This document shows positions 54,625 to 64,000 of a stretch of 64,000 nt of DNA, piece after piece. The DNA comes from Bacteroides luhongzhouii (GTDB taxonomy: Bacteria > Bacteroidota > Bacteroidia > Bacteroidales > Bacteroidaceae), in assembly GCF_009193295.2 (NCBI RefSeq), contig NZ_CP059973.1, forward strand, positions 1,612,001 through 1,676,000, read 5' to 3'. The notes below the pieces were generated by a model that made no database searches, was not told the origin of the DNA, and was given only the letters and a program-made list of their open reading frames with translations. Positions within the stretch are counted from its first letter, which is position 1; each line of letters begins with the position of its first letter. The position numbers and the translations under genes were made by a program.

Positions 54625-54978
54625 ATTCGGTTGTAATTTCAATCACACGGCTGAAAGCTTGATTGGTAGTGAAAGCATTGATTCCTACTTTCATCAGATA
54701 ATCTCCTGAATAAGTATTCTCGGCTTCTTTAGCAGACTTCACGAGTGCAGGAATACCGCCCGGCAGTTTGGATTTCATCACTTCCCAGTCACCTAGTCCG
54801 GCATTGTCGCTGTTGCGAGGATGCTTGTTTCGGTGGAAGTGGGCAGTTGCGGATAGTTCTCTACGGTAGCCATCCATAGCAGAGAAGAGGAATGGTAATC
54901 AAAATGATAATACCATTCGTTCAATCTCAGACGCAATTTGTGGTTGCATGGCGCCTGCACTCCGCAAGGGGATGCCAT
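54623..54978 (-). pseudogene. Frameshifted 3' gene fragment, unknown product
   Basis: The minus strand gives a coherent C-terminal piece (LGDWEVMKSKLPGGIPAL, SGDYLMKVGINAFTTNQ, AFSRVIEITTE, stop). Upstream a second frame continues it (NHKLRLRLNEWYYHFDYH, WMATVENYPQLPTSTETS). A single frameshift near 54795-54830 would join them. The N terminus is lost. The product is not recognised; a secreted or lipoprotein-type fragment is possible. Confidence 0.45.
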
Positions 54979-55069
54979 GTCACGGGCTGACGAACAACTT
55001 CAGAAACAGTTTGGAGTTACTCCTACAGAATTTGCCCAGCAGAATAAGCAGAGAATGGCGGATAGTTAG
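54965..55069 (+). pseudogene. Short C-terminal fragment, phage-like
   Basis: The plus strand reads QGDAMSRADEQLQKQFGVTP and TEFAQQNKQRMADS, then a stop. The composition and the ADEQL-x5-GVTP-x2-F pattern recall C-termini of Mu-like phage protease or scaffold proteins, but the match is only impressionistic. It abuts the opposite-strand fragment, as expected for recombination debris. Confidence 0.3.
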
Positions 55070-55296
55070 TTGTTATTGACTATTATTCGTTGTTTTGTTA
55101 TGGGATGGTGAACTGGTTTTACCCCCTTTCGGTGCATAAATGAGGGAATAAAATAAATAACTGCCATCTGTTTATCTGTCCAAAGTGACGTATGAAAAAT
55201 AGAATGATCCAACTCTGTAAATTCTTTCTTTTTTACTTGCTTATTTCGATTGATTTCCATACTTTTAGCCTCCGTAATCCTTTAAAAATTGACCCT

Positions 55297-57501
55297 ATGG
55301 ACAACATTCTTTTCTGGCTCGTTCCAGTCGCTTCCGTGTTAGCCCTCTGCTTTGCTTATTACTTTCATAAGCAGATGATGAAAGAGAGTGAAGGTACACC
55401 CCAAATGATAAAAATAGCTGCTGCTGTACGCAAAGGAGCTATGTCTTATCTAAAACAGCAATACAAAATAGTAGGTTGCGTATTCTTGGGGCTGGTTATT
55501 TTGTTTTCAATTATGGCTTATGGTTTTCATGTACAGAATGCATGGGTTCCCATTGCTTTTCTTACAGGTGGATTCTTCTCCGGGCTTTCCGGATTTTTGG
55601 GGATGAAAACGGCGACTTATGCGTCCGCTCGTACCGCTAATGCTGCCCGTACTTCTCTGAATGCAGGATTAAGAATTGCTTTCCGAAGTGGTGCGGTGAT
55701 GGGACTGGTGGTTGTTGGCCTGGGACTGCTCGATATCTCTTTTTGGTATTTGTTGCTGAATGCAGTGATTCCTGCTGATGCGCTGACACCTACTCATAAA
55801 CTCTGTGTAATCACTACCACCATGCTGACGTTCGGTATGGGAGCTTCTACACAGGCGCTCTTTGCCCGTGTAGGCGGTGGTATCTATACAAAGGCAGCCG
55901 ATGTCGGAGCCGATTTGGTAGGTAAGGTAGAAGCCGGAATCCCGGAAGATGATCCTCGTAATCCTGCCACTATTGCCGATAATGTAGGTGATAATGTAGG
56001 TGACGTGGCCGGTATGGGAGCCGATTTATACGAATCTTACTGTGGTTCGATTCTGGCAACAGCCGCCCTGGGGGCTGCTGCTTTTATCCATTCGGCAGAT
56101 ACAGTGATGCAATTCAAGGCAGTTATCGCCCCGATGCTGATTGCGGCTGTTGGTATTATCCTTTCTATTATAGGTATATTCGCTGTCCGTACCAAGGAGA
56201 ATGCGACCATGAAGGATCTGCTCGGTTCGTTGGCTTTCGGTACGAATCTTAGTTCCGTGCTTATTGTTGCCGCTGCATTTTTGATTCTGTGGCTCCTGCA
56301 GCTTGATAACTGGATTTTGATCTCTTGTGCCGTAGTAGTCGGACTGGTGGTAGGTATTATCATCGGACGTTCTACGGAATATTATACTTCCCAATCTTAT
56401 CGCCCTACCCAGAAACTTAGTGAAAGCGGTAAGACCGGACCTGCCACCGTAATTATCTCCGGTATCGGTTTGGGTATGCTTTCTACGGCTATTCCGGTAA
56501 TTGCAGTCGTGATTGGTATCATTGCTTCCTATCTGCTGGCTTCTGCAGGCGATTTTGCCAATGTCGGTATGGGATTGTATGGAATCGGTATTGCGGCTGT
56601 CGGCATGCTTTCTACTTTAGGTATCACTCTGGCAACGGATGCTTATGGCCCGATAGCGGATAATGCAGGAGGTAACGCGGAAATGTCCGGCTTGGGTGCC
56701 GAAGTCCGCAAACGTACCGATGCGCTCGATTCGTTAGGGAATACGACTGCTGCCACCGGAAAAGGTTTTGCAATCGGTTCCGCTGCATTGACAGGGTTGG
56801 CTTTGCTGGCTTCTTATATTGAAGAAATCCGAATCGGCCTGACACGGCTTGGTAATGTAGATTTAACCTTTGCGGATGGTAGTTCCATCAGTGTGGCGAA
56901 TGCTACTTTTATCGACTTCATGGATTATTATGAAGTACATCTGATGAATCCGAAAGTTCTTTCGGGTATGTTCCTCGGTTCCATGATGGCTTTCCTGTTC
57001 TGTGGATTGACTATGAATGCCGTAGGACGTGCAGCAGGACATATGGTGGATGAAGTACGTCGCCAATTTCGTGAAATAAAGGGCATTCTGACGGGAGAAG
57101 CGGAGCCGGATTACGAACGCTGTGTTGCAATATCGACAAAAGGTGCGCAGCGTGAAATGGTTATACCTTCCTTAATCGCTATTATTGCTCCTATCCTTAC
57201 AGGCCTTATTTTCGGTGTTCCCGGCGTACTTGGTTTGTTGATTGGTGGTTTGAGTAGTGGTTTCGTACTGGCTATCTTCATGGCTAATGCCGGAGGGGCA
57301 TGGGATAATGCAAAGAAATATGTAGAAGAAGGAAACTTTGGAGGAAAAGGCGGTGAAGTTCATAAAGCAACCGTAGTAGGAGATACTGTGGGCGATCCGT
57401 TTAAAGATACATCCGGGCCGAGCTTGAATATCTTAATAAAGCTAATGAGCATGGTGGCCATTGTAATGGCAGGGCTTACTGTCGCTTGGAGTTTATTCTA
57501 A
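55297..57501 (+). CDS. hppA: Membrane-bound, K+-dependent ion-pumping pyrophosphatase
   Basis: A 734-residue protein with about sixteen membrane helices. The frame is open from 55192, but the ATG at 55297 ([20 protein letters not shown]) begins the first helix and is preferred. The substrate-binding motif is [20 protein letters not shown], with acidic clusters [19 protein letters not shown] and [18 protein letters not shown]. At the position that separates K+-dependent from K+-independent enzymes it has alanine (A485 in GNTTAA), marking the K+-dependent, Na+-transporting class; a Bacteroides member of this group pumps both Na+ and H+. It uses PPi to build an ion gradient. Confidence 0.94.
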   Translation: MDNILFWLVPVASVLALCFAYYFHKQMMKESEGTPQMIKIAAAVRKGAMSYLKQQYKIVGCVFLGLVILFSIMAYGFHVQNAWVPIAFLTGGFFSGLSGFLGMKTATYASARTANAARTSLNAGLRIAFRSGAVMGLVVVGLGLLDISFWYLLLNAVIPADALTPTHKLCVITTTMLTFGMGASTQALFARVGGGIYTKAADVGADLVGKVEAGIPEDDPRNPATIADNVGDNVGDVAGMGADLYESYCGSILATAALGAAAFIHSADTVMQFKAVIAPMLIAAVGIILSIIGIFAVRTKENATMKDLLGSLAFGTNLSSVLIVAAAFLILWLLQLDNWILISCAVVVGLVVGIIIGRSTEYYTSQSYRPTQKLSESGKTGPATVIISGIGLGMLSTAIPVIAVVIGIIASYLLASAGDFANVGMGLYGIGIAAVGMLSTLGITLATDAYGPIADNAGGNAEMSGLGAEVRKRTDALDSLGNTTAATGKGFAIGSAALTGLALLASYIEEIRIGLTRLGNVDLTFADGSSISVANATFIDFMDYYEVHLMNPKVLSGMFLGSMMAFLFCGLTMNAVGRAAGHMVDEVRRQFREIKGILTGEAEPDYERCVAISTKGAQREMVIPSLIAIIAPILTGLIFGVPGVLGLLIGGLSSGFVLAIFMANAGGAWDNAKKYVEEGNFGGKGGEVHKATVVGDTVGDPFKDTSGPSLNILIKLMSMVAIVMAGLTVAWSLF

Positions 57502-57521
57502 AAAAGCAGGAAAGAAGTAAG

Positions 57522-57551
57522 AAAAAGGAGACAAAACAAGTCTCCTTTTTT
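57522..57551 (+). terminator. Terminator after the pyrophosphatase gene
   Basis: AAAAAGGAGAC and GTCTCCTTTTT form an 11-bp stem around AAAACAA and end in a T-run. It is 20 bp after the stop. Confidence 0.8.
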
Positions 57552-57560
57552 AATTTGAAT

Positions 57561-57568
57561 TACCTTTG
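57561..57568 (+). promoter_or_regulatory. -7 box for rnhB
   Basis: TACCTTTG lies 22 bp upstream of the ATG at 57591 and just after the terminator, showing that rnhB has its own transcript and that the longer frame from 57486 is not the gene. Confidence 0.6.
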
Positions 57569-57590
57569 TGTCAAAATAGAAGCGATAAAT

Positions 57591-58193
57591 ATGTTATTAC
57601 CTTACTTAAACGAGAATCTGATTGAAGCCGGATGTGATGAGGCCGGTCGTGGATGTTTGGCAGGAGCGGTATACGCTGCTGCGGTTATTCTTCCGAAGGA
57701 TTTTAAGAATGAACTGTTGAATGATTCCAAGCAACTGACGGAAAAACAACGTAATGCACTGCGTGAGGTAATAGAGAAGGAGGCGATAGCTTGGGCAGTC
57801 GGCATCGTGTCACCGGAAGAAATTGATGAAATAAATATCCTGCGGGCTTCTTTCTTGGCCATGCATCGTGCAGTGGATCAGCTGACTACCCGCCCACAAC
57901 ATTTACTGATCGACGGAAATCGTTTCACTAAATATCCCGGCGTCCCCCATACCACAGTAGTGAAAGGAGACGGGAAATATCTTTCAATAGCTGCGGCTTC
58001 TATTTTAGCCAAGACATACAGAGACGATTATATGAACCGTCTCCACGACGAGTTTCCTTATTATGATTGGGATCACAATAAAGGCTACCCAACTAAAAAA
58101 CATCGCGCCGCCATTGCCGAACGTGGAACCACCCCTTACCATCGAATGACATTCAATCTATTAGGAGACGGACAGCTAACTTTAAACTTCTAA
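57591..58193 (+). CDS. rnhB: Ribonuclease HII
   Basis: A 200-residue RNase HII starting [26 protein letters not shown] (16-21) holds the first two catalytic acids. Further marks are [21 protein letters not shown] (third acid) and [20 protein letters not shown]. It nicks RNA-DNA junctions and removes misincorporated ribonucleotides. The frame is open upstream to 57486, but a terminator and promoter lie there, so the later start is chosen. Confidence 0.94.
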   Translation: MLLPYLNENLIEAGCDEAGRGCLAGAVYAAAVILPKDFKNELLNDSKQLTEKQRNALREVIEKEAIAWAVGIVSPEEIDEINILRASFLAMHRAVDQLTTRPQHLLIDGNRFTKYPGVPHTTVVKGDGKYLSIAAASILAKTYRDDYMNRLHDEFPYYDWDHNKGYPTKKHRAAIAERGTTPYHRMTFNLLGDGQLTLNF

Positions 58194-58332
58194 AGTTGCT
58201 TTGTTTCATTTTGCACAAACATTCTACATTTTTTTGCAGAATAAGCACGATTTTGTTACGGATAACCTTGAAATTGTTCTGTTTAGGCTGAAAAAGTGTT
58301 GCCTAGTGCTTTTATTTGTTATTGAAATACTA

Positions 58333-58340
58333 TATCTTTG
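58333..58340 (+). promoter_or_regulatory. -7 box for the DUF5723 gene
   Basis: TATCTTTG lies 33 bp upstream of the ATG at 58374 and overlaps the first TTG of the longer frame, ruling out that earlier start. Confidence 0.6.
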
Positions 58341-58373
58341 CAAACAATAATAAGAATTAAAAAGTTTAAAATC

Positions 58374-59915
58374 ATGGCAACGAACAAACTATTGTGGTCT
58401 TCTAAACTCATTGGGGTATTTTTTATTATGTTGGTTTGCACTTTTTCCGCAAATGCACAGTTTTTACGTACTTCCTATTTTATGGAAGGTACACACTATC
58501 GTCAACAACTGAATCCGGCTTTAACACCGACAAAAGGTTACTTCAACCTTCCAGTAATTGGTGCAGTTAATGCAACTGTCGGTTCTACTTCATTAGGCTA
58601 TCAGGATATCATCGATATTATTGATGATGGTGACGATTTCTATACTAAACCGGATTTCATGAACCGTCTGAAAGATAATAATAAGCTGAATGTGAACTTC
58701 AGTACAGAGATTCTTTCTGCAGGATGGTACAAAGGCAAGAACTTCTGGTCATTCAATATCGGTCTGCGTACAGATATCGGTGCTAACTTGACTAAGAATA
58801 TGTTTACCTTCTTGAATGAGATGGAAACAGTTGAAGAAAACTGGAGAAACAGTAACTATGATATTAGTGGTCAGCAATTGAATATTAATGCTTATACGGA
58901 AGTCGGTTTAGGACTTTCACGTCAGATTAACAGCCGTTTGACTGTTGGTGCTAGAGTGAAAGCATTATTGGGTATTGGCAACATGGAGTTGAAACTTAAT
59001 AAAGTTGCGATGAATGCTAATTTACCTAGCGACCAACAAATAAATCAATGGTCAAGTGAGAGTTATTGGAGTTCTATGACTCCTTCACAGGCAGTACAAG
59101 CAGCACAGGAATTAAAGGATAAGTTTAATAATTATCATGCAAACTTGACTGTTGGCGCAGAACTGAAAAGTTCTTTCAAAGGTCTGGAATTGAAAGAAGA
59201 AGAAGGTAAAGACTATGTAACAGATTTCGACTTTGACAGTGGTAAATTGGGTATTGCAGGTTATGGCTTTGGTATCGACTTGGGAGCTTCTTATAAAATA
59301 TTGGATAATCTGACAGTGTCTGCATCTGTTCTTGATTTAGGTTTTATTTCTTGGTCAAAATCAAGCACAAAAATTGCCTCAGCTAACCCAGATCCGATTG
59401 ATATTAAAGGGAGTACCTATGCAAATATGGTTGATCCGGATGATCCGAATACTGTTATGAACGCTGTAAATCAGTTGCAGACTGACGCTCAAGGATATAT
59501 GGACCGTGTAACGAATGGTGATGTACTTGACTATGACATGTTGCAACTTGAAGTAGGTGATGCTAGAGAATCTCGTAAATCCCGTCTTGCTTCTACATTA
59601 GTATTAGGTGCAGAATACGGATTCTTCAATAACAAATTAGCAGTCGGTGTATTGTCAACAACTCGTTTTGTACAGCCTGATGCTCTTACAGAATTAACAT
59701 TCTCCGCAAACTATCGTCCGAAAAGCTGGTTCAATGTAGCGCTTAGCTATTCAGCAATCCAGTCAGCCGGTAAATCTTTCGGTCTGGGTTTGAAGTTAGG
59801 TCCTCTGTTTGTCGGAACTGACTATATGTTCTTAGGAAAGAACTCTAACTCTGTTAACGGATTTGTTGGAGTATCTATTCCGTTAGGTGGAAAAAAAGCA
59901 AATAAAGAAGGATAA
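58374..59915 (+). CDS. DUF5723 family outer-membrane protein
   Basis: A 513-residue exported protein. The start at 58374 (MATNKLLWSSKLIGVFFIML) gives a clear signal peptide with cleavage after FSANA. The mature part is rich in alternating strands with aromatic belts (FWSFNIGLRTDIGANL, LTVGAELKSSF, FNVALSYSAI, GFVGVSIPLGGKK), as in outer-membrane beta-barrels. DUF5723 proteins are widespread in Bacteroidetes; function is unknown. It is a single gene with its own promoter and a large terminator. Confidence 0.85.
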   Translation: MATNKLLWSSKLIGVFFIMLVCTFSANAQFLRTSYFMEGTHYRQQLNPALTPTKGYFNLPVIGAVNATVGSTSLGYQDIIDIIDDGDDFYTKPDFMNRLKDNNKLNVNFSTEILSAGWYKGKNFWSFNIGLRTDIGANLTKNMFTFLNEMETVEENWRNSNYDISGQQLNINAYTEVGLGLSRQINSRLTVGARVKALLGIGNMELKLNKVAMNANLPSDQQINQWSSESYWSSMTPSQAVQAAQELKDKFNNYHANLTVGAELKSSFKGLELKEEEGKDYVTDFDFDSGKLGIAGYGFGIDLGASYKILDNLTVSASVLDLGFISWSKSSTKIASANPDPIDIKGSTYANMVDPDDPNTVMNAVNQLQTDAQGYMDRVTNGDVLDYDMLQLEVGDARESRKSRLASTLVLGAEYGFFNNKLAVGVLSTTRFVQPDALTELTFSANYRPKSWFNVALSYSAIQSAGKSFGLGLKLGPLFVGTDYMFLGKNSNSVNGFVGVSIPLGGKKANKEG

Positions 59916-59984
59916 AATATTTTAATTTCTCTCTCTAAACATTCTCTTTTAATTAATTCTCTATAGAATAAAAAACGTATAATT

Positions 59985-60042
59985 ACAGCTTACCGTCATA
60001 AAGAATCCTTGTAAAGGATCATAGATGGTAAGCTGTTTTTTT
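59985..60042 (+). terminator. Terminator after the DUF5723 gene
   Basis: ACAGCTTACC (59985-59994) pairs perfectly with GGTAAGCTGT (60027-60036), followed by seven Ts. A smaller ATCCTT/AAGGAT stem lies inside the loop. Confidence 0.8.
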
Positions 60043-60054
60043 ATGTTCCGCCTT

Positions 60055-60984
60055 TTAGAACCACTTAATCTTCCGGAATATCACAAACGCAAGCGTTGAC
60101 AATCCGATGGAGAAGAGCACGATCAAAGAGAAAGCAAAGGGCACTTCTTCCAGGTGAATGTCCACATTCATGCCATAAAAACTGGCAATCAATGTCGGAA
60201 GCATCAGGACGATGGACAGACTTGTCATACGTTTCATGATCGTATTCACATTGTTGGAGATAATAGAGGCAAAGGCATCCATTGTTCCTGTGAGGATATC
60301 GCTGTAAATATTTACCGTATTGAGTGCCTGTTTCAGCTCGATAATCACATCCTCCACTAATTCTGTGTCCAGATAATCCGTATCCTGAAAAATAGTCCTT
60401 AACTTACCGATCATCACTTCATTTCCACGGATGGAAGTATTGAAGTAGACAAGTGTTTTCTGCAGTCTCATCAGGCGAAGTAAATCCTCGTTACGGATAC
60501 TTCGTTCCAATTCCTTTTCCGCGGCACTGATGTCTATGTTTATCTGCTTTAGATATTTCAGGAACCACACAGCAGAAGAATAGATTAACCGAAAAATCAG
60601 ATCCAGCTTGTTGCGTACAACGATCCCTTTTCGACGGGTATGCTCTATGAAATCCGGTAACAAATCCGTGTTGTGATAACAGACAGACACAATAATCTCG
60701 TTATTAGTGATAATTCCAATCGGTACAGTGTCGAAAGGCAGGCTGCCATTCTGTTTGTTCACTACCGGGATGCGGAGAATTGTCAACAACCAGTTACCTT
60801 CCGTATCCGTACGCGGACGTTCGTCCGTATCGGCTATATCATTAAGAAATGATTCGGGTACGTTGAGAGTTTGAGTTAGAAATTCAAAGTCATCATTGTT
60901 TGGGCATACTACATTTACCCAGCTGTTGGGAAGCCATTGTGCTTTTTCCACAAAGCCAGCCTCACAATAAAGATACGTTCTCAT
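60055..60984 (-). CDS. CorA-type divalent metal ion transporter
   Basis: A 309-residue CorA-superfamily protein. The frame is open to 61035, but the ATG at 60984 (MRTYLYCEAGFVEKAQWLPN) has an AAAGGAGG ribosome-binding site 6 nt upstream. A long cytoplasmic domain is followed by two C-terminal membrane helices, the first ending in the diagnostic YGMN (ASFYGMNVDI). These proteins form pentameric Mg2+/Co2+/Ni2+ channels. The loop after GMN lacks the MPE of classical CorA, so selectivity is not certain. Confidence 0.9.
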   Translation of the reverse strand: MRTYLYCEAGFVEKAQWLPNSWVNVVCPNNDDFEFLTQTLNVPESFLNDIADTDERPRTDTEGNWLLTILRIPVVNKQNGSLPFDTVPIGIITNNEIIVSVCYHNTDLLPDFIEHTRRKGIVVRNKLDLIFRLIYSSAVWFLKYLKQINIDISAAEKELERSIRNEDLLRLMRLQKTLVYFNTSIRGNEVMIGKLRTIFQDTDYLDTELVEDVIIELKQALNTVNIYSDILTGTMDAFASIISNNVNTIMKRMTSLSIVLMLPTLIASFYGMNVDIHLEEVPFAFSLIVLFSIGLSTLAFVIFRKIKWF

Positions 60985-61123
60985 CTTATTGCCTCCTTTC
61001 GTTTGTTTGACACGAGCAGAGGCATCAGTTTTCAATGACTCTGTTCGCTTTAATTAATACTAGTTGTGCACGTTCGCGGGTTTGAATCGTCCATATTTCT
61101 ATGATTTTAATTTAAAAGCGATG

Positions 61124-61131
61124 CAAAGGTA
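61124..61131 (-). promoter_or_regulatory. -7 box for the CorA-type gene
   Basis: The minus strand reads TACCTTTG. It would give a leader of about 130 nt before the CorA-type start; no known Mg2+ riboswitch structure was recognised in that leader. Confidence 0.5.
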
Positions 61132-61283
61132 CGGAAAAATGAAGTAGGTTCCGCCTTTTGTATCGGTTTTTTCGATAGACAGCTTGAAAGTTGTTTTACA
61201 AAGTAAGAAAAAGACCCATAGCCTGATACACTTCTGCCTTGTAACTTAACATAGATTAAACGTTTACGTAACTATCTTTTTTG

Positions 61284-61291
61284 TACCTTTG
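61284..61291 (+). promoter_or_regulatory. -7 box for gpmI
   Basis: TACCTTTG lies 40 bp before the gpmI ATG. The rest of the 347-bp divergent gap (60985-61331) shows no further gene. Confidence 0.6.
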
Positions 61292-61331
61292 CGCCCGAAA
61301 ATCAGTGTGATAATTTAAATATTGAAATATT

Positions 61332-62846
61332 ATGAGTAAGAAAGCCCTTTTAATGATCCTCGATGGTTGGGGATTAGGTGACCAAAAGAAAGACGACGTA
61401 ATCTTCAACACTCCCACTCCTTATTGGGATTATCTGATGAGTACTTATCCTCACTCTCAACTTCAGGCAAGCGGTGAAAACGTAGGTTTACCTGACGGAC
61501 AGATGGGTAACTCGGAAGTAGGTCACTTGAATATCGGTGCCGGACGCGTAGTTTATCAGGATTTGGTGAAAATCAATCGTGCATGTGCGGACAACAGCAT
61601 CATGAAAAATCCTGAAATCGTTTCAGCTTTCTCTTATGCAAAAGAAAACGGCAAGAGTGTTCACTTTATGGGGCTGACTTCTAACGGTGGTGTACACAGC
61701 TCACTCGTTCATCTCTTCAAACTTTGCGATATCGCAAAAGAATACAACATCAACAATACATTTATCCACTGTTTCATGGATGGTCGCGATACTGACCCGA
61801 AAAGTGGTAAAGGTTTTATCGAAGAACTTTCTGCACACTGCGAGAAATCAGCTGGCAAGATTGCTTCTATCATCGGCCGTTATTACGCTATGGACCGTGA
61901 CAAGCGTTGGGAGCGTGTAAAAGAAGCATACGACCTGCTCGTAAACGGTGTAGGTAAGAAAGCTACTGATATGGTTCAGGCAATGCAAGAATCTTACGAC
62001 GAAGGCGTGACAGACGAATTCATCAAACCGATTGTAAACGCTAACTGCGACGGAACAATCAAAGAAGGTGATGTAGTGATCTTCTTCAACTACCGTAACG
62101 ACCGTGCCAAAGAGTTGACTGTCGTACTGACTCAACAAGATATGCCGGAAGCTGGCATGCATACCATCCCAGGTTTGCAATATTACTGTATGACTCCGTA
62201 TGATGCATCTTTCAAAGGTGTTCATATCTTGTTCGACAAAGAAAACGTATCCAACACATTGGGCGAATATCTTGCTTCCAAAGGCTTGAGTCAACTTCAT
62301 ATCGCTGAAACAGAAAAGTATGCTCACGTAACATTCTTCTTCAACGGTGGACGTGAAACTCCGTTCGACAATGAAGAACGTATCCTTGTTCCTTCTCCAA
62401 AGGTTGCTACTTACGACTTGAAGCCGGAAATGAGCGCTTTCGAAGTAAAAGATAAATTGGTGGCTGCCATCAACGAGAACAAATATGATTTCATTGTAGT
62501 GAATTTCGCTAACGGTGACATGGTTGGTCATACCGGTATTTACGAAGCAATCGAGAAAGCGGTTGTTGCTGTAGACGCTTGCGTGAAAGATGTAATTGAA
62601 GCAGCTAAAGCACAAGATTACGAAGCAATTATCATTGCCGATCATGGTAATGCTGATCATGCTTTGAACGAAGACGGTACTCCGAACACAGCTCACTCTT
62701 TGAACCCTGTTCCTTGCGTTTACGTGACAGAGAACAAGGCTGCGAAAGTAGAGGATGGCCGTTTGGCAGATGTTGCTCCGACTATTCTGAAAATTATGGG
62801 GCTGACTGTTCCGGCTGAAATGGACGGAAACGTTTTGATTAAGTAA
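61332..62846 (+). CDS. gpmI: 2,3-bisphosphoglycerate-independent phosphoglycerate mutase
   Basis: A 504-residue metalloenzyme of the alkaline-phosphatase superfamily. Metal-binding D11 is in MILDGWG and the phosphorylated serine is S61 in [14 protein letters not shown]. Later motifs are [37 protein letters not shown] and [11 protein letters not shown]. It interconverts 3- and 2-phosphoglycerate in glycolysis. Codon use is that of a highly expressed gene. It ends before a strong terminator. Confidence 0.96.
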   Translation: MSKKALLMILDGWGLGDQKKDDVIFNTPTPYWDYLMSTYPHSQLQASGENVGLPDGQMGNSEVGHLNIGAGRVVYQDLVKINRACADNSIMKNPEIVSAFSYAKENGKSVHFMGLTSNGGVHSSLVHLFKLCDIAKEYNINNTFIHCFMDGRDTDPKSGKGFIEELSAHCEKSAGKIASIIGRYYAMDRDKRWERVKEAYDLLVNGVGKKATDMVQAMQESYDEGVTDEFIKPIVNANCDGTIKEGDVVIFFNYRNDRAKELTVVLTQQDMPEAGMHTIPGLQYYCMTPYDASFKGVHILFDKENVSNTLGEYLASKGLSQLHIAETEKYAHVTFFFNGGRETPFDNEERILVPSPKVATYDLKPEMSAFEVKDKLVAAINENKYDFIVVNFANGDMVGHTGIYEAIEKAVVAVDACVKDVIEAAKAQDYEAIIIADHGNADHALNEDGTPNTAHSLNPVPCVYVTENKAAKVEDGRLADVAPTILKIMGLTVPAEMDGNVLIK

Positions 62847-62867
62847 TTTAGATTTCTATAATTGGGA

Positions 62868-62893
62868 GGGCGGAGTAGAACTCCGCCCTTTTT
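62868..62893 (+). terminator. Terminator after gpmI
   Basis: GGGCGGAGT (62868-62876) and ACTCCGCCC (62880-62888) form a perfect 9-bp stem with a 3-nt loop followed by TTTTT. It lies within the upstream part of the next open frame, which shows that the next gene starts after it. Confidence 0.88.
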
Positions 62894-62912
62894 GTCTCAC
62901 ATAAGGTTTAAA

Positions 62913-63494
62913 ATGATACAAATAGGTGATGTAGTAGTGTCTCTTGATGTATTTCAGGAGAAGTTCCTTTGCGATCTGGGCGCCTGCAAGGGGGCTTGTT
63001 GCGTTGAAGGTGATGCCGGTGCTCCGGTAGAGCTGGACGAGGTGATGGAGTTGGAAGAAGTTTTGCCGATTATTTGGGATGAACTGGCTCCGGAAGCACG
63101 TGCGGTGATTGAAGAGCAAGGAGTGGTATATACGGATCAGGAAGGCGATCTGGTGACTTCTATTGTTAATAATAAGGACTGTGTGTTTACCTGCTACGAT
63201 GAGAATGGTTGCTGCTACTGCGCTATCGAGAAGGCTTATCGGGAGGGGAAAACAGACTTCTATAAACCGGTTTCTTGTCATCTTTATCCTATCCGGATTG
63301 GCGATTACGGGCCTTATAAAGCGGTAAATTACAATCGTTGGGATGTATGTAAGGCAGCGGTTTTGCTAGGGAAAAAAGAGAATCTTCCCGTATATCAGTT
63401 TTTGAAAGAGCCTTTAATCCGTAAGTTCGGTGAAGAATGGTACAAAGAGCTGGTTGCTGTTGCTGAAGAACTGAAAAAGCAGAAATATATTTAA
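62913..63494 (+). CDS. DUF3109 family cysteine-rich protein
   Basis: A 193-residue protein. The frame is open from 62862, but that part is the gpmI terminator, so the ATG at 62913 (MIQIGDVVVSLDVFQEKFLC) is used. Clustered cysteines (LGACKGACC, VFTCYDENGCCYC, SCHLYPIRI) match DUF3109, a family related to putative zinc- or iron-cluster-binding proteins. Its role is unknown. It is probably transcribed by read-through or from a weak promoter after the terminator. Confidence 0.87.
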   Translation: MIQIGDVVVSLDVFQEKFLCDLGACKGACCVEGDAGAPVELDEVMELEEVLPIIWDELAPEARAVIEEQGVVYTDQEGDLVTSIVNNKDCVFTCYDENGCCYCAIEKAYREGKTDFYKPVSCHLYPIRIGDYGPYKAVNYNRWDVCKAAVLLGKKENLPVYQFLKEPLIRKFGEEWYKELVAVAEELKKQKYI

Positions 63495-63700
63495 ATTCTC
63501 TTCCGGTTCTTGCGTATGCAATATAGCTGATATAGCAAAATGCACAATGCGATTATGATTCCGCATGCCGGCATAATCCATGCTTCCGGATGGATAATAA
63601 TCAAGAAGATACAAGTCGCGATTACGCAGGAAGTCAGTACAATAAGAAACAGCCTGATCTTTGCAAATAACGGATTGGGTGCAGTAGTTTTCATTTTCAT
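63491..63700 (-). CDS. Small two-helix membrane protein
   Basis: A 69-residue protein with two hydrophobic helices (about residues 16-36 and 41-61), joined by HPEAW, and a basic tail RKNRKRI. The pattern suits a real small inner-membrane protein. No family is recognised. It overlaps the stop of the DUF3109 gene by 4 bp and lies upstream, in its own direction, of nothing else. Confidence 0.55.
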   Translation of the reverse strand: MKMKTTAPNPLFAKIRLFLIVLTSCVIATCIFLIIIHPEAWIMPACGIIIALCILLYQLYCIRKNRKRI

Positions 63701-63821
63701 AGTTATGTTTTCTTTGCTTTTTATGCAAGATAGTGATTTTGTCTGGAAAACGTTTCCGCTGTTAGGTTTTATTAAGAGATAGGCAGTTGAACTATTCGAA
63801 CATGAAAGCTCCTTTAGATAA

Positions 63822-63865
63822 AAGAAAAACGCCGATCGAAGGATGTTCCTTCGCCATCGGCGTTT
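63822..63865 (-). terminator. Terminator downstream of gyrB
   Basis: AAACGCCGAT (63827-63836) pairs with ATCGGCGTTT (63856-63865), with an inner CGAAGG/CCTTCG stem. On the minus strand the hairpin is followed by TTTCTTTTATC, fitting the end of the gyrB transcript. Confidence 0.8.
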
Positions 63866-63912
63866 CCTCGTTGTAAGATGTGAGGTTGGTTTATAAAAAC
63901 GTGTTATTTAGA

Positions 63913-64000
63913 TTATGTATCGATATTTGCATACGTTGCATTCTCTTCAATAAACTCGCGGCGCGGCCCTACATCTTCACCCATCAACATAGAGAAGATA
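63913..64000 (-). CDS. gyrB: DNA gyrase subunit B, C-terminal end only
   Basis: The minus strand from the window edge reads IFSMLMGEDVGPRREFIEEN then ATYANIDT and a stop at 63913. This is the conserved C-terminus of GyrB (LMGEDVxPRRxFIExNA). The gene continues beyond the window. It encodes the ATPase subunit of DNA gyrase. Confidence 0.92.
   Translation of the reverse strand, partial: IFSMLMGEDVGPRREFIEENATYANIDT

Larger units (their letters stand above)
54439..55296. other. Intergenic stretch with debris and a possible small RNA
   Basis: No intact gene is seen. The region 54480-54624 ends in a very strong terminator without an obvious ORF and has a small GGTC-GTGA-GACC stem near 54536, so a small RNA is possible. 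54623-54978 (minus) and 54965-55069 (plus) hold protein-like fragments. 55070-55296 shows nothing clear apart from the upstream, probably untranslated, part of the pyrophosphatase frame. Confidence 0.5.

Noticed and set aside
60985..61123. Mg2+-sensing riboswitch in the leader of the CorA-type gene
   Set aside because: The leader is long enough, but no known M-box or similar structure could be recognised.
61848..62696. Minus-strand open frame of 282 codons opposite gpmI
   Set aside because: It is an antisense shadow arising from the strong codon bias of gpmI.

Overview
The window is chromosomal DNA of a gut Bacteroides, most likely from the B. ovatus / B. xylanisolvens / B. thetaiotaomicron group. 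Three things point there. The promoters carry the Bacteroidetes -7 box TAnnTTTG, often with TTG about 20 nt upstream. The gene families are typical (HU-HIG protein, BT4734/VirE-like primase-helicase, DUF5723, DUF3109, suf operon, K+-dependent membrane pyrophosphatase). One gene closely resembles the characterised B. ovatus GT6 glycosyltransferase. No rRNA, tRNA or CRISPR array was recognised.

Region 1 (1-14653) is an AT-rich surface-glycan locus. It holds six WbsX-, GT2-, GT4- or GT11-type glycosyltransferases plus a GT6 enzyme, a small SMR/EamA-type flippase candidate, two polytopic membrane proteins of GT-C type, a GtrB-like polyprenyl-phosphate GT2, and a WecD/WecE-like pair that would make dTDP-4-acetamido-4,6-dideoxygalactose. 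A GT11 alpha-1,2-fucosyltransferase lies next to the GT6, the pair expected for an ABO-like cap. No Wzx, Wzy, UpxY or UpxZ gene lies in this part, so it may build LPS/LOS glycan rather than a Wzy-type capsule. An IS982-like element sits in the 5' leader of one GT2 gene.

Region 2 (14654-21964) begins with about 1 kb of gene debris. It continues with an AAA-ATPase/PD-(D/E)XK gene, an HU-HIG gene enclosed by two mirror-image arrays of a TATGAGAAATA motif and preceded by four 22-bp-spaced iteron-like repeats, a VirE/primase-like gene, and a second AAA ATPase.

Region 3 (22085-29894) encodes an MsbA-like exporter, a polysaccharide deacetylase, a GT2 (ArnC/GtrB-like), a GtrA flippase, an LtaS/EptA-like phosphotransferase and an ArnT-like transferase. 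Together they look like a lipid A or glycolipid amino-sugar decoration pathway.

Region 4 (29923-43607) holds rnhA, a nitroreductase, aroK, a tight Sel1-repeat / Hsp90-like / TPR operon, speA, argB, an ECF sigma factor with a membrane partner, a head-GIN lipoprotein and a DUF45 metallopeptidase.

Region 5 (43682-64000) is mostly housekeeping: rimP-nusA-infB, a cvpA-family gene with sufB-sufC-sufD-sufS, membrane pyrophosphatase, rnhB, a DUF5723 outer-membrane protein, a CorA-type transporter, gpmI, a DUF3109 protein, a tiny two-helix membrane protein, and the 3' end of gyrB.

The signals most worth pursuing are the mirror-symmetric array with iterons around the HU-HIG gene, the Hsp90-like gene flanked by TPR/Sel1 genes, and the fucosyltransferase/GT6 pair.
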